In this document: piece after piece, positions 1-8,475 of the stretch
Layout: each line of letters starts with the position of its first letter
Numbering within the stretch: the first letter of the stretch is position 1
Source: UTCFX2 sp002050125
GTDB taxonomy: Bacteria; Chloroflexota; Anaerolineae; Anaerolineales; UBA4823
Assembly (NCBI GenBank): GCA_027494035.1
Contig: JAOSJQ010000001.1
Span: 1,488,001 to 1,552,000 of the forward strand
DNA length: 64,000 nucleotides
Direction of reading: 5' to 3'
Translations under genes and position numbers: made by a program
Notes under the pieces: generated by a model
What the model was told of the DNA's origin: nothing
The model's input: only the letters and a program-made list of their open reading frames with translations
Databases searched by the model: none

Positions 1-107
1 AACGCCGCGGCGAGCGGCAAGCCGACATAGCCCAGTCCTAAGACTGCGATCCGGGCGGTGCGGTCGCTGAATTTGTTCAATAAGATTTGTTTATATGATT
101 TTGCCAT
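1..107 (-). CDS. Nucleotide-sugar dehydrogenase, N-terminal fragment cut by the window edge
   Basis: Only the first 35 codons are present, on the minus strand from an ATG at 107. After a short basic N-terminus the frame reads a Rossmann dinucleotide-binding motif, IAVLGLGYVGLPLA, which is the NAD-binding signature of the UDP-glucose/GDP-mannose (or UDP-N-acetyl sugar) 6-dehydrogenase family. These enzymes oxidise a nucleotide sugar to the uronate for cell-surface polysaccharides. It lies directly downstream of the sulfotransferase gene on the same strand, so both may belong to a surface-polysaccharide locus that continues outside the window. The exact substrate cannot be told from this fragment. 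Confidence 0.8.
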   Translation of the reverse strand, partial: MAKSYKQILLNKFSDRTARIAVLGLGYVGLPLAAA

Positions 108-143
108 GTCCGGTTCCTAAATAGCGATTAGAGTGAGGTTATT

Positions 144-1031
144 TCAAACGGCGTATCCAAACAACGGGGAAAGCTGCGTTTCTATTCGAGAATTCATGAA
201 GGCAATCTCTGGTTCGTCCAGATAATCCAGATACCCTTTTACAAGCCCTTTGCGAGTTTTATACGTTTCGACGTTTTGCTGATCAGCGGGGTTGAGTATA
301 CCGCTGTTGAATTTTCCCTGCGTTTCCATTTTGCGCATATTTTCGAACGAGGCGAACTCGACCGCCTGAGCCAGGGTCGCATCCGGGATCGCTGTGAGAC
401 CCAAGAAATCGACCACCCGGCGCAATTGCTGATGGGGGTCCGTTTTCATGTCTTCGTAGCGCACCAGCAGGAACCCTGCCAGCCGGTCCCGATTTTGAGC
501 CCAGATATTGTAATACGCCAGGATCGTTTCGAACCCGCCTTGCCGGCGGTGAATAAACTCGGGCAGGCTACCATCAAAGACCGCTTTGCGCTGCTCGTAC
601 GGGTTGTCGCCAAACAACATGCCGCGGTTCTTCATCTCGAAATAGCTCGAGACAATTACATCGCGCGGGTCGCGCGTCAGGAAAATCACCCGTTTGGACT
701 GGTAGCGTTTCTTGTTTGTTTCAAGCTCTCCGGGGGTTTTGAGCATCGGGCGGTCATCGTGGATCACGGTGATGTGTGGCGCCTGCGGGTGGGGTTTTTC
801 TTTCCAGCGAATGAAGAGCGTTTCTTCCGTCTGCGGCAAGCCAAAGTGCGCGGCGATCGCCTGACCGATCATCAAGCGCAGCCAGGTGCGCCCGCACTTG
901 GGGTATGAGATCAAATAAACCTGAGTTTTTCGGTGAGCATACCAGCGCAGAATTGGGTCAGGCACCCAGGACCGCAGATCGCGGCGGGTCTGATCCGGCA
1001 GGCGGTCATATAACGCTCTCAATGAATTCAT
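144..1031 (-). CDS. Sulfotransferase domain protein
   Basis: A 295-residue protein matching the PAPS-dependent sulfotransferase fold. The 5'-phosphosulfate-binding loop is YPKCGRTWLRLMIG near residue 43, and the 3'-phosphate-binding segment is FLTRDPRDVIVSSY near residue 116. The length fits a single-domain cytosolic sulfotransferase, and there is no signal peptide or membrane segment. It would transfer sulfate from PAPS to a hydroxyl or amine acceptor. The neighbouring nucleotide-sugar dehydrogenase suggests a glycan or lipid acceptor, but that is inference. It starts at ATG 1031, 24 nt after the uracil-DNA glycosylase gene, so it may be the tail of the pcrA-tsaE operon or a separately promoted gene. 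Confidence 0.85.
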   Translation of the reverse strand: MNSLRALYDRLPDQTRRDLRSWVPDPILRWYAHRKTQVYLISYPKCGRTWLRLMIGQAIAAHFGLPQTEETLFIRWKEKPHPQAPHITVIHDDRPMLKTPGELETNKKRYQSKRVIFLTRDPRDVIVSSYFEMKNRGMLFGDNPYEQRKAVFDGSLPEFIHRRQGGFETILAYYNIWAQNRDRLAGFLLVRYEDMKTDPHQQLRRVVDFLGLTAIPDATLAQAVEFASFENMRKMETQGKFNSGILNPADQQNVETYKTRKGLVKGYLDYLDEPEIAFMNSRIETQLSPLFGYAV

Positions 1032-1055
1032 GGGCGCGGTTCGGGCTGGAAAAAC

Positions 1056-1682
1056 TCAAAACAAGGACAGTTGTTTGGGCGGCTGGTTCTCGGCGGGCGG
1101 CTGGTCGTGGTCGTCCGAGGCGGGCGTCGAGCGGGCGATCAGCTCCGGCAAGCGCGCGAAATCTTCGGCGATGGTGGCTTTCAAGGCTGGTTGGTGGAGC
1201 GCAGCCGCGGGATGGTACATCGGGACCACGAGCCAGTTGTTCACCTGCACCGCCCGCCCGTGCACCGCGCTGATCTTGGCGTTCGGGAGATAACGCGCCA
1301 TTGAAAGGCGCCCCAGCGTCACAATCACTTTGGGATTGATCGCCTGGATCTGCCGGTTTAGGAATTGGCTGCAGGTTTCGATTTCCGCCGGCTCGGGGTC
1401 GCGGTTGCCCGGCGGTCTACATTTGACGATATTTGTAATGAAAACGTCCGAACGTTTCATCCCGATCCCTGCCAGCAATTCATCGAGGTACTTGCCCGCC
1501 GCGCCGACAAAGGGGCGTCCTTGCTCATTTTCGTGGAAACCGGGCACCTCGCCGATGAACATGATCTCGGCGCGGGCGGGTCCTTCTCCGGGGACGGCAT
1601 GCTTGCGGGAAAAGTGCAGCGGACACCTGGTGCATACCGAGACTTCTTTGGCGACTTCAGCCAATATTTCTTCAGGGGTCAT
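1056..1682 (-). CDS. Uracil-DNA glycosylase, family 4 (4Fe-4S)
   Basis: A 208-residue base-excision repair enzyme that removes uracil from DNA. Family 4 hallmarks are visible: the Fe-S cysteines C17, C20, C88 and C104; the catalytic/uracil-binding motif GEVPGFHENEQGRPFVG at residues 44-60; TNIVKCRPPGNRDP around 83-95; and the C-terminal HPAAAL motif. In the common form of the first motif an acidic residue follows the E in the EN position, so this is a minor variant. The start ATG overlaps the 3' end of rimI by 11 nt, which places it in the tsaE-tsaB-rimI transcription unit. A proline/glutamine-rich C-terminal tail of about 20 residues is extra to the fold. Confidence 0.92.
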   Translation of the reverse strand: MTPEEILAEVAKEVSVCTRCPLHFSRKHAVPGEGPARAEIMFIGEVPGFHENEQGRPFVGAAGKYLDELLAGIGMKRSDVFITNIVKCRPPGNRDPEPAEIETCSQFLNRQIQAINPKVIVTLGRLSMARYLPNAKISAVHGRAVQVNNWLVVPMYHPAAALHQPALKATIAEDFARLPELIARSTPASDDHDQPPAENQPPKQLSLF

Positions 1683-2238
1683 GGCGCTCCTTTCGATTGT
1701 TTCGATTGTTCACCATCGAGATTTCTTTTGGCTCATCTAGATCGATCCGGTCGAGGCGCTCGACGGTCATGATCAGGGCGTCTTCGTTGTTGTCACGGTA
1801 GTAGCGCGGCCGCGAGCCCACCACCTCAAAACCAAAAGTGCGATAAAGATTTTGCGCCGCGATGTTGTGGACGCGCACCTCGAGGGTGGCGATGTGAAAG
1901 CCCTTTTGGATGATCGCTTTGAGCGCCCATCTGAGCAGCTCGTTGGCGACGCCGCGCTGGCGGTACTCCGGATCGACCGCAATCGTGGCGATGTGCGCTT
2001 CATCGATGATAAACCAGACCACGATCATGCCGATCACGGTTCGGACGGTTTCCGCCGCCCCGGTTTCGGCTACCCACAAGAGCGAATCTGGATTTTCATT
2101 TAGCTCATACTGGTAGGCGCTGGCGGGCCAGGGCATGCTGAATGACTGCTGGTCGATCTCCAGCACCCGTGGGAGATCGTCTGGCTGCATCGCGCGGATC
2201 TGGATTTTGAGCGCCGCGGCAGATACCACCGCGTTCAT
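1672..2238 (-). CDS. rimI: Ribosomal-protein-alanine N-acetyltransferase RimI-like
   Basis: A 188-residue GNAT-fold acetyltransferase. The acetyl-CoA-binding loop is visible as PEYRQRGVANELL near residue 90, followed by the conserved EVRVHNIAAQNLYRTFGF segment typical of RimI, whose known role is Nα-acetylation of ribosomal protein S18. It overlaps tsaB by 4 nt (ATGA) upstream and udg by 11 nt downstream. Clustering of rimI with tsaB and tsaE is common in bacteria and strengthens the assignment. The C-terminal 20 residues, rich in Asn and Arg, are an unusual extension that overlaps the next gene. Confidence 0.9.
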   Translation of the reverse strand: MNAVVSAAALKIQIRAMQPDDLPRVLEIDQQSFSMPWPASAYQYELNENPDSLLWVAETGAAETVRTVIGMIVVWFIIDEAHIATIAVDPEYRQRGVANELLRWALKAIIQKGFHIATLEVRVHNIAAQNLYRTFGFEVVGSRPRYYRDNNEDALIMTVERLDRIDLDEPKEISMVNNRNNRKERHDP

Positions 2239-2921
2239 TCGGGCACCGGCTCCCCATAATGCAGGTAGATGGGCGCGAGCGCCGCCGGATCATCGGTTTG
2301 GCTGGTTTTCCAGCGCCTCCAGGCGACCTCCGCCAGGAATCCCGCGCGGCGGAGGCAAAAAGCGGGCGAAGCCAATTTCGCCTCCGGGCGAGCCTGGCTG
2401 AGTTGTTCGCGCTCCTCGGTAGAAAGCTCCCCGCAAACGGCTACGGGTTGATCGATCTTTTCAATGAGTTCGGGCAGGGTGCAGATTTCGATTTCCTGGG
2501 CTGGCTGCCACGCCTGGTTTTTCGCCGTGTACCAGCCAGCCGCCAGGCGGCCCCTGCCGGCGCGCAGGACGGCGATCAGCGGTGTCTCCTGGATCGGCTG
2601 GGCTGCCGCCAGAAAATCCAGGGTGCGCACACCCACCAGGGGCAAGCGGTGCGCCAGCGCCATCCCTTTGGCAAACGCCAAGCCGACGCGCAAACCCGTG
2701 AAAGAACCGGGCCCGAGCGCCACGCCAAACGCGCCGATCTGCGGCGGGTCGATTTTTACCCGCCGCAGGGCATCCTCTACCGTGGGCGCCAGTTCGACGG
2801 TGTGAAAATCGGCGCTTTGCCAGGCGAATTCCACTAACACCTGGGCGCCGTCGTACAGCGCCACGCCAACGTTGCGGGTAGAGGTATCAATCGCCAGCAA
2901 GATGCGGGGCGAAGCGCACAT
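2235..2921 (-). CDS. tsaB: tRNA N6-threonylcarbamoyladenosine biosynthesis protein TsaB
   Basis: A 228-residue ASKHA-fold protein. The N-terminus ILLAIDTSTRNVGVALYDG contains the nucleotide-binding-like phosphate-1 motif, and GVALGPGSFTGLRVGLAFAK is the TsaB signature. TsaB is the scaffold that, with TsaD and TsaE, transfers threonylcarbamoyl to A37 of ANN-decoding tRNAs. Start and stop overlap the adjacent genes (1 nt with tsaE, 4 nt with rimI), so translation is coupled. TsaD and TsaC are not in the window. Confidence 0.95.
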   Translation of the reverse strand: MCASPRILLAIDTSTRNVGVALYDGAQVLVEFAWQSADFHTVELAPTVEDALRRVKIDPPQIGAFGVALGPGSFTGLRVGLAFAKGMALAHRLPLVGVRTLDFLAAAQPIQETPLIAVLRAGRGRLAAGWYTAKNQAWQPAQEIEICTLPELIEKIDQPVAVCGELSTEEREQLSQARPEAKLASPAFCLRRAGFLAEVAWRRWKTSQTDDPAALAPIYLHYGEPVPE

Positions 2922-3421
2922 CAGGCATGGACTCCGTAAAACTGGCGGCGCAACAGGTCGATCATTTCGGAATAACGCTTCCCTTGTGCGCTCAAGACCA
3001 TATCTCGCTGCGTTTCACTGATCAGACGCATGTTCACCCACAACCGTTCATCTGGGAGGGCGGAAGCGATCCGGTCCGCCCATTCGATGACGAGCGGACC
3101 GGAATCGAGCAGGGCATCGAGGTCAAGTTCGGCGGCTTCGGCGGGGCTGCTAAGGCGATAGGCGTCCAGATGATACAGGCGGGCATGATCCGGGCGGCGG
3201 TAGACGTTCACGAGCACAAAGGTCGGGCTGGTGGCGGCGTCAAGAGAGCCCCATCCAGAAGCCAATCCCTGCACCAGGGTGGTTTTGCCGGCTCCCAGCT
3301 CGCCAGCCAGGCAGATCAGATCGCCGGTTTGGAGCAAAGCGCCCATTCTCATCCCGGCGCGGCGGGTCTGATCGGGGCTGCGGCTGATAAACTCCAGAGA
3401 CTGGCGGTTTAGAATGGGCAT
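2921..3421 (-). CDS. tsaE: tRNA threonylcarbamoyladenosine biosynthesis ATPase TsaE
   Basis: A 166-residue P-loop ATPase with Walker A GELGAGKTTLVQGLA near residue 40, the switch-like SPTFVLVNVY segment, and the conserved LYHLDAYRL (around 82-90) and VIEWADRI motifs of the TsaE/YjeE family. It supplies the ATPase that resets the TsaB-TsaD complex. It overlaps tsaB by one base and sits 16 nt downstream of pcrA, so it is probably co-transcribed from the pcrA promoter. Length is normal for the family. Confidence 0.95.
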   Translation of the reverse strand: MPILNRQSLEFISRSPDQTRRAGMRMGALLQTGDLICLAGELGAGKTTLVQGLASGWGSLDAATSPTFVLVNVYRRPDHARLYHLDAYRLSSPAEAAELDLDALLDSGPLVIEWADRIASALPDERLWVNMRLISETQRDMVLSAQGKRYSEMIDLLRRQFYGVHA

Positions 3422-3437
3422 GCGAGCGGATTATAAC

Positions 3438-5665
3438 CTATGTCATAATTTCGAGTCTGGCGAGCGAAGCCGCCAGATGTTTGAGACCGACTCCTGCGAA
3501 GAAGACGTCGATGATCTCGTCGTCATCCTGGATGCGGCTGTTGAGCACCATGCCTTCGCCCCAGGCGGGGTGCTTGACCCGCATCCCGGCGGAGAACTGG
3601 GGCTGGATGACAGGGTTTTGGCGCTCCTGGCTGGGCGCGCCGAGGCGGCTGCTCTCCCAGCGCTCCGCCGGTCGTGAACCATCCGGGAAGGCGCTTCTGG
3701 ATTTGTGGGAGGGCTGCAATTCATCGAGCAAATTATGGGGAATGTCATCCAGGTAGCGCGAGGGGCTGACCAGTTCGCTGTACCCATAAGCCGAGCGATT
3801 CTGTGAGTAAGTCAGGAACAGCCCATCCTTGGCGCGCGTGATGCCGACGTAGAAAAGGCGCCGCTCCTCCTGCATGGCTTCGGGGTCTTCGAAAGAACGG
3901 CTGTGCGGCAGCAGCCCGTCGTTAAGACCGGTGATGAAAACGATCGGGAATTCCAACCCTTTGGCGGCGTGCAGCGTGAGCAAGGTGGGGGCGTTGGCGT
4001 TCGCTTCCAGCGTATCCTGATCGGAGACCAGGGCGATTTGCTCCAGGAAGGCTTCCAGACCGAGGTCCTGGTATTCAGCCGTCAGACGGCGAAGCTCCAT
4101 CACGTTTTCCCAGCGATCTTGACCCTCATCGGATTGATCGTCGATGTAGTTGTGCAGGTTGGCGGATTCCAGAATTCGATCCATCAGACTCAGCGGAGGC
4201 AGCTCGTCTTTCAGCGCGATCCAGCCGCCCAGGAGCGCGCCAAAGTGCAGCAGCGCCGATTTGGCTCGGCTTCCCGCCGCTTCGAGGATTTGAGAGAATT
4301 CAGGACGGTTGAGCTGCAGCAGCAATTGACCGGGCGAGATGCCCTGGCGTTGAGCCTGGGTTTTTAGAAACAGATACGTTTTGCTGCCAATGCCGCGCGG
4401 CGGGGTGTTGATCACGCGCCCCAGGCTGAGCTCGTCGTTGGGGTTGTGCACCAGGCGCAAATAGGCGATGACGTCCTTGACCTCTTTCCGCCCGTAGAAG
4501 CGCTGGGCGCCAACCAGTTTGTACGGTATGTTCGCCTGCAAAAACGCTTCTTCGAGCAGCCTGGACTGGGAGTTTGTGCGGTACATGATCGCAAACTCGC
4601 CGGGTTCGGCACGTTGGTCGCGGGTGAGCTGCCGGATCGTGTCGACCACAAACGCGGCTTCGAGGCGGTCATCGTAGACCTCGTATAGGATCGGCTTTTG
4701 CCCTGCCCCAGATCGGAGAACAGGCGCTTGGAAATGCGCTGAGGGTTGCGGTTGATTACCGCAGTCGCGAGATCGAGGATGGATTGTTTGGAGCGATAGT
4801 TCTGTTCAAGCAAGATGACCTGGGCGTCAGGGAAGTCTTCCCGAAAGCGCAGCACATTGCGGTAATCCGCGCCGCGCCAGCGGTAGATCGACTGGTCGGC
4901 GTCTCCGACTACAAACAGGTTGCGGTGGAACGAAGAAAGGCTTCTCAGCAGGCGGTACTGCGCCATGTTGGTGTCCTGGAATTCATCCACCAGGATGTGT
5001 TCGAACCGGCGGGCATACCGTTCCCGGACAGCGGGGGTCTCCTCCAGCAGGATCGCGGAGTAAAGCAGCAGGTCATCAAAGTCCAGCGCGTTGTTCGCCA
5101 GCAGCATTTCCTGGTAGCGGCGGTACACCCGCTGGGTCACTTCATCGCGGTAAGTTTGAACGGGGTAGTCGTCTGGCAGCAGCAGTTCATTCTTGGCATT
5201 TGAGATAGACGCATGCAGGCTGTTCGGGCGGTAGCGTTTCTCATCCAGGTTGAGTTCCCGCACGGCTTGCTTTACCAGGCTGAGTTGGTCGTCCTGATCG
5301 AAGATCACAAAATTCGTTTGAAATGGCAGGTGCTCGGTTTCGCGGCGCAGAATGCGGGCGCAGATCGAGTGAAACGTACCCATATAAGGGAACTTCAAGT
5401 CTTCGCCCAGCGGCGCGGCGACCCGCGCCGCCATTTCACGGGCAGCTTTGTTGGTAAACGTGACCGCCAGGATGTTGTAAGGTCGGACGCCGATGGTTCC
5501 GATCAAATACGCGATCCGCTGTGTCAGCACGCGCGTTTTTCCCGATCCGGGACCCGCCAATACCAATACGGGACCCGAATCCGCTCGGACAGCCTGCTGC
5601 TGCTGTATGTTTAACCCATCCAACCGATTCACTTCTTGATTTCCTGTGGCGGCGCTGATTGCCAA
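3438..5665 (-). CDS. pcrA: ATP-dependent DNA helicase PcrA/UvrD, frame broken by a 1-nt deletion
   Basis: SF1A 3'-5' helicase for repair and replication-fork maintenance. Read across two frames it covers about 742 residues, normal for PcrA. The first frame (4412-5665) has the Q-motif GLNIQQQQAV, Walker A AGPGSGKTRVL, LVDEFQDTN (motif II), GDADQSIYRWRGA and EQNYRS. The second frame (3438 to about 4700) has TLHAAKGLEFP, the VGITRAKDGL motif and a C-terminal tudor-like segment. The switch falls at the T-run 4696-4699 (A-run on the coding strand): adding one A restores GQGKKPILYEVYDD without a gap. PcrA is usually essential in bacteria lacking UvrD, so a sequencing indel is likelier than a true mutation. 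The start is TTG 5665, 6 nt after a TATAAT box; GTG 5632 preceded by AGGA is an alternative. Confidence 0.9.
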
Positions 5666-5671
5666 AGGGGC

Positions 5672-5677
5672 ATTATA
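5672..5677 (-). promoter_or_regulatory. -10 box for pcrA operon
   Basis: Minus-strand TATAAT, preceded by TGTGC. The hexamer ends 6 nt before the TTG that opens the pcrA frame, so the transcript would be leaderless or nearly so. I see no convincing -35 element. It is back to back with the holB promoter. Confidence 0.6.
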
Positions 5678-5705
5678 GCACAGTGCGTTTTTGAGATCGA
5701 CCTGG

Positions 5706-5734
5706 TTGCTTAAGCCGGAGCTATGCGCTAAAAT
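5706..5734 (+). promoter_or_regulatory. Promoter of holB
   Basis: TTGCTT (5706-5711), a 17-nt spacer and TAAAAT (5729-5734). The ATG of holB is 7 nt after the -10 hexamer, where the transcription start should be, so the mRNA is predicted to be leaderless. There is no Shine-Dalgarno sequence. Confidence 0.65.
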
Positions 5735-5741
5735 CGCCTTG

Positions 5742-6758
5742 ATGACATGGAAGGTGCTGGGTCATGAATGGGCGGTTGACCTGCTCAGGTCGCATATCGC
5801 TCAGCAGAAGCTGCACCATGCTTATCTGCTGAGCGGGCCGGACGGGGTGGGCCGCCGCACGCTGGCGCTGCGGTTGGCGCAGGCGATCAACTGCGCCCAG
5901 CCGCCAGAGCCCGGGACGCCCTGTTTGACTTGCCGTGTTTGCCGGCAGATTGAAGCGATGCAGCAGGCGGATTTGCTGGTGGTGCAGGCGGGAAGCAAGG
6001 GCGGCGTCCTCAAAGTCGATCAGGTGCGCGAACTGCAACGCAGCCTGGCGCTGCACCCTTACGAATCGGCATATAAAGTGGCGCTGTTGCTGCGGTTTGA
6101 AGAAGCCCATGTGAGCGCTATGAACGCCCTGCTCAAGATGCTCGAAGAGCCGCCAGCCCGCGCGATCTTGCTGCTTACGGCGGACAGCCGCGAGAGCCTG
6201 CTTCCTACGGTGGTGTCGCGCTGCGAGACGCTGCGCCTGCATCCGCTGCCCATCGAGAAGCTCGCAGCGGGCTTGCGCGCCGAGTTGGGGGTGGAAGAGC
6301 AGCAGGCGCGGCTGCTGGCTCACCTCTCTGGCGGGCGGCCCGGGTTGGCGTTGCGCCTTTCTCGAGATCCGGAACTGATGAAAAAGCGAGTTGCAGGGCT
6401 GGACGAACTGAAGCGCCTGCTGGGATGCGGGCTGGTAGAGCGGTTTCAGTTCGCCGAGCGCACAGCGAAAGATTCGAAAGACAAAGAAAAATTCAGAGAT
6501 CTGCTCGAAGTGTGGCTTTCTTTCTGGCGCGACGTCACGCTGCGCGCCGCTGGAACGCAGGCACCCATTGCCAACCTGGATTGGCAGGCGCCGATCGATC
6601 AGGCAGCCAGCGCGCTGGGGCTGGCTCGCGCGCGCGAAATGACCCAGTTGATCGAGCGCTCAGCCGGATTGCTCGAGCGCAATGTGAATCCTCGGTTGAT
6701 TGCCGAGACGCTGATGCTGGATCTGCCCTACATCTCACTGGAGCTGGTTCCAGCCTGA
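5742..6758 (+). CDS. holB: DNA polymerase III subunit delta prime
   Basis: A 338-residue clamp-loader AAA+ protein. It begins WKVLGHEWAVDLLRSHI, the usual N-terminus, followed by HAYLLSGPDGVGRRTLAL (a P-loop position with the lysine replaced by arginine), a zinc-binding module with four cysteines (CAQPPEPGTPCLTCRVCRQI), and the sensor region NALLKMLEEPP. Delta prime is the non-ATP-hydrolysing stator of the clamp loader, so a degenerate P-loop is expected. I chose ATG 5742 rather than an in-frame codon 51 nt upstream because protein similarity begins there and the -10 box sits 7 nt before it. Confidence 0.9.
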   Translation: MTWKVLGHEWAVDLLRSHIAQQKLHHAYLLSGPDGVGRRTLALRLAQAINCAQPPEPGTPCLTCRVCRQIEAMQQADLLVVQAGSKGGVLKVDQVRELQRSLALHPYESAYKVALLLRFEEAHVSAMNALLKMLEEPPARAILLLTADSRESLLPTVVSRCETLRLHPLPIEKLAAGLRAELGVEEQQARLLAHLSGGRPGLALRLSRDPELMKKRVAGLDELKRLLGCGLVERFQFAERTAKDSKDKEKFRDLLEVWLSFWRDVTLRAAGTQAPIANLDWQAPIDQAASALGLARAREMTQLIERSAGLLERNVNPRLIAETLMLDLPYISLELVPA

Positions 6759-6798
6759 GGTTTACTTTTTTGAAAACTCTCTGGCGGGCTCGCTGTGC

Positions 6799-6804
6799 TA
6801 TACT
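6799..6804 (+). promoter_or_regulatory. -10 box upstream of leader peptide and histidine kinase
   Basis: TATACT preceded by TGTGC. It ends exactly 7 nt before an ATG (6812) that opens a short reading frame rather than the histidine-kinase gene. No -35 hexamer at 16-18 nt is evident; a TTGAAA lies 23 nt upstream, which is too far. Confidence 0.5.
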
Positions 6805-6811
6805 CAACACC

Positions 6812-6865
6812 ATGATCCTCCCATACGCCGAGATAAATATATCGAGGGCGCTGGCGCGCCGCTGA
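6812..6865 (+). CDS. Candidate leaderless 17-residue leader peptide
   Basis: ATG 7 nt after a TATACT box opens the frame MILPYAEINISRALARR and stops with TGA one base before the ATG of the histidine kinase (TGACATG). The position of the ATG at the predicted transcription start and the tight stop-start junction suggest a leaderless uORF that could feed ribosomes to the kinase gene, which has no recognisable Shine-Dalgarno of its own. It may simply be the means of translating a leaderless transcript. I do not recognise the peptide. Confidence 0.4.
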   Translation: MILPYAEINISRALARR

Positions 6866-6866
6866 C

Positions 6867-8444
6867 ATGGCGAAACAGGCGAAGGTCTTCGAAAGCGCCC
6901 GCGCTTCGCTGGAACTGCTCTATGAAGTCGGTCGTGAAATCGCGGCGGACCTCGACTTGCGGACGGTGCTCCAGCGCATCCTGTTCCTATCGATGAAATA
7001 CGTCGGCGCGGTGAGCGGCAGCATCATCGTGATTGACGAAGGCGGACAGCCGGTCGAATCGGCTTTCTTGATGGTGGGTCAACCGCACGACCACACTGCG
7101 CTGCAACTGCGCGTCACCTACGAACGCGGCATGGCTGGCTGGGTGGCGCGGCATAAACAGGCGGTCCTGATCCCGGATACCAGTAAAGATGAGCGCTGGC
7201 TGCGCCGACCGGACGATGCGGAGGGTCGCACTGGACCAAAATCGGCGGTGAGCGTGCCCATTCTGGCGCAAGACCGGCTGGTTGGGGTAATTACCCTGGT
7301 CCACCCTGAGCCAGGCATTTTCACTCAGGAGCATCTTGATCTGGTCAAAGCGATTGGCGACCAAGCCGGGTCGGCGATCCGCAACGCCCAGCTATACGAA
7401 AGGCTGCAAGCGGCGCACCGCCGCTATCGGGAACTGTTCCAGGACAGCATCGATCCGATAATGATCAGCGACTGGAACGGAAAGATCATTGAAGTCAACC
7501 GCCAGGCTGAAATGACGATGGGGATGGCGCACGACCAGATTTTGCAGATGGACATCTGCGATCTGCACGACGTGGATTTTGGCAAAGCCGGGTTTAAATT
7601 CAAAAAACTTTCTGCGGGCGAGACGGTCAGTTACGAATCGTGGCTGCATGCCGGCGCGGGGCGCGAGATTCCGGTTCAAGTGTACGTGCGCAGCATCGAG
7701 GATGGAAGCGGGTCGAACCTGCAGTGGATTTTGCGCGATATCACCGAGCGCAAAGACCTTGATCACATGCGCGAAGACCTGATCGCCATGGTCTATCATG
7801 ATCTGCGGTCGCCGTTAGCGAACATCGTCTCCAGCCTGGAGGTTTTGGCGACGATGTTCCCAAATGAAGAGGATGAGTCCGTGCGTTCGCTGATCACAAT
7901 CGCCAGCCGCTCGACTGAGCGCATCCAGCGGTTGACCAACTCCCTGCTCGACATCAACCGGCTGGAAGCCGGGCAGCCAATCGGGAACCGCCAGGCGGTT
8001 TCGCCGGGGGTTATAATCCAGGAGGCGGTTGACACCGTGCTTCCTGCGGCGTTAAATCGTGATTTGCACATCGTCTGGTCTGCTAACCCCGCCCTGTCGG
8101 AAATTCTGGCGGATCCCGATATGGTGCGGCGCGTGTTGATTAACTTGCTCGAAAACGCGGTCAAATTCACACCAGCGGAAGGTAAAATAAAAGTCGGCGC
8201 CAAATCCAGGCGCGGGCTGGTTGAATTCTCGGTGAGCGATACCGGAGCAGGGATTCCCGACGTGGATCACGAGCGCATCTTTGAGAAATTCGCGCGGCTT
8301 GCCTCAAAAGAGGGACCGCGCGGGCTTGGGCTGGGGCTGGCGTATTGTAAGCTGGCGGTGCTGGGACACGGCGGCAAGATTTGGGTGGAGAGCCAGCCTG
8401 GTCAAGGCGCCACGTTTAAGTTTACGATCCCGCAAGCTAATTGA
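6867..8444 (+). CDS. GAF-PAS sensor histidine kinase
   Basis: A 525-residue soluble kinase. A GAF domain spans about residues 15-170, a PAS domain about 180-290 (YRELFQDSIDPIMISDWNG onward), then HisKA with the phospho-acceptor histidine in MVYHDLRSPLANIV (near 312) and a HATPase_c domain with the N-box NLLENAVKF, G1 DTGAGIP and G2 GLGLGLAY. No membrane segment is present, so it senses a cytoplasmic or diffusible signal. No cognate response regulator is adjacent; the nearest receiver-like proteins, at 13.5-16.7 kb, lack the phospho-acceptor aspartate. It begins one base after the leader-peptide stop. Confidence 0.93.
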   Translation: MAKQAKVFESARASLELLYEVGREIAADLDLRTVLQRILFLSMKYVGAVSGSIIVIDEGGQPVESAFLMVGQPHDHTALQLRVTYERGMAGWVARHKQAVLIPDTSKDERWLRRPDDAEGRTGPKSAVSVPILAQDRLVGVITLVHPEPGIFTQEHLDLVKAIGDQAGSAIRNAQLYERLQAAHRRYRELFQDSIDPIMISDWNGKIIEVNRQAEMTMGMAHDQILQMDICDLHDVDFGKAGFKFKKLSAGETVSYESWLHAGAGREIPVQVYVRSIEDGSGSNLQWILRDITERKDLDHMREDLIAMVYHDLRSPLANIVSSLEVLATMFPNEEDESVRSLITIASRSTERIQRLTNSLLDINRLEAGQPIGNRQAVSPGVIIQEAVDTVLPAALNRDLHIVWSANPALSEILADPDMVRRVLINLLENAVKFTPAEGKIKVGAKSRRGLVEFSVSDTGAGIPDVDHERIFEKFARLASKEGPRGLGLGLAYCKLAVLGHGGKIWVESQPGQGATFKFTIPQAN

Positions 8445-8475
8445 GCGGATTTCAGCCAGGCGAGTAGAGTGGATC

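Noticed and set aside
6425..6865. 146-residue plus-strand frame overlapping holB
   Set aside because: A shadow in another frame of holB. Only its last 17 codons, after the -10 box at 6799, are retained as the candidate leader peptide.
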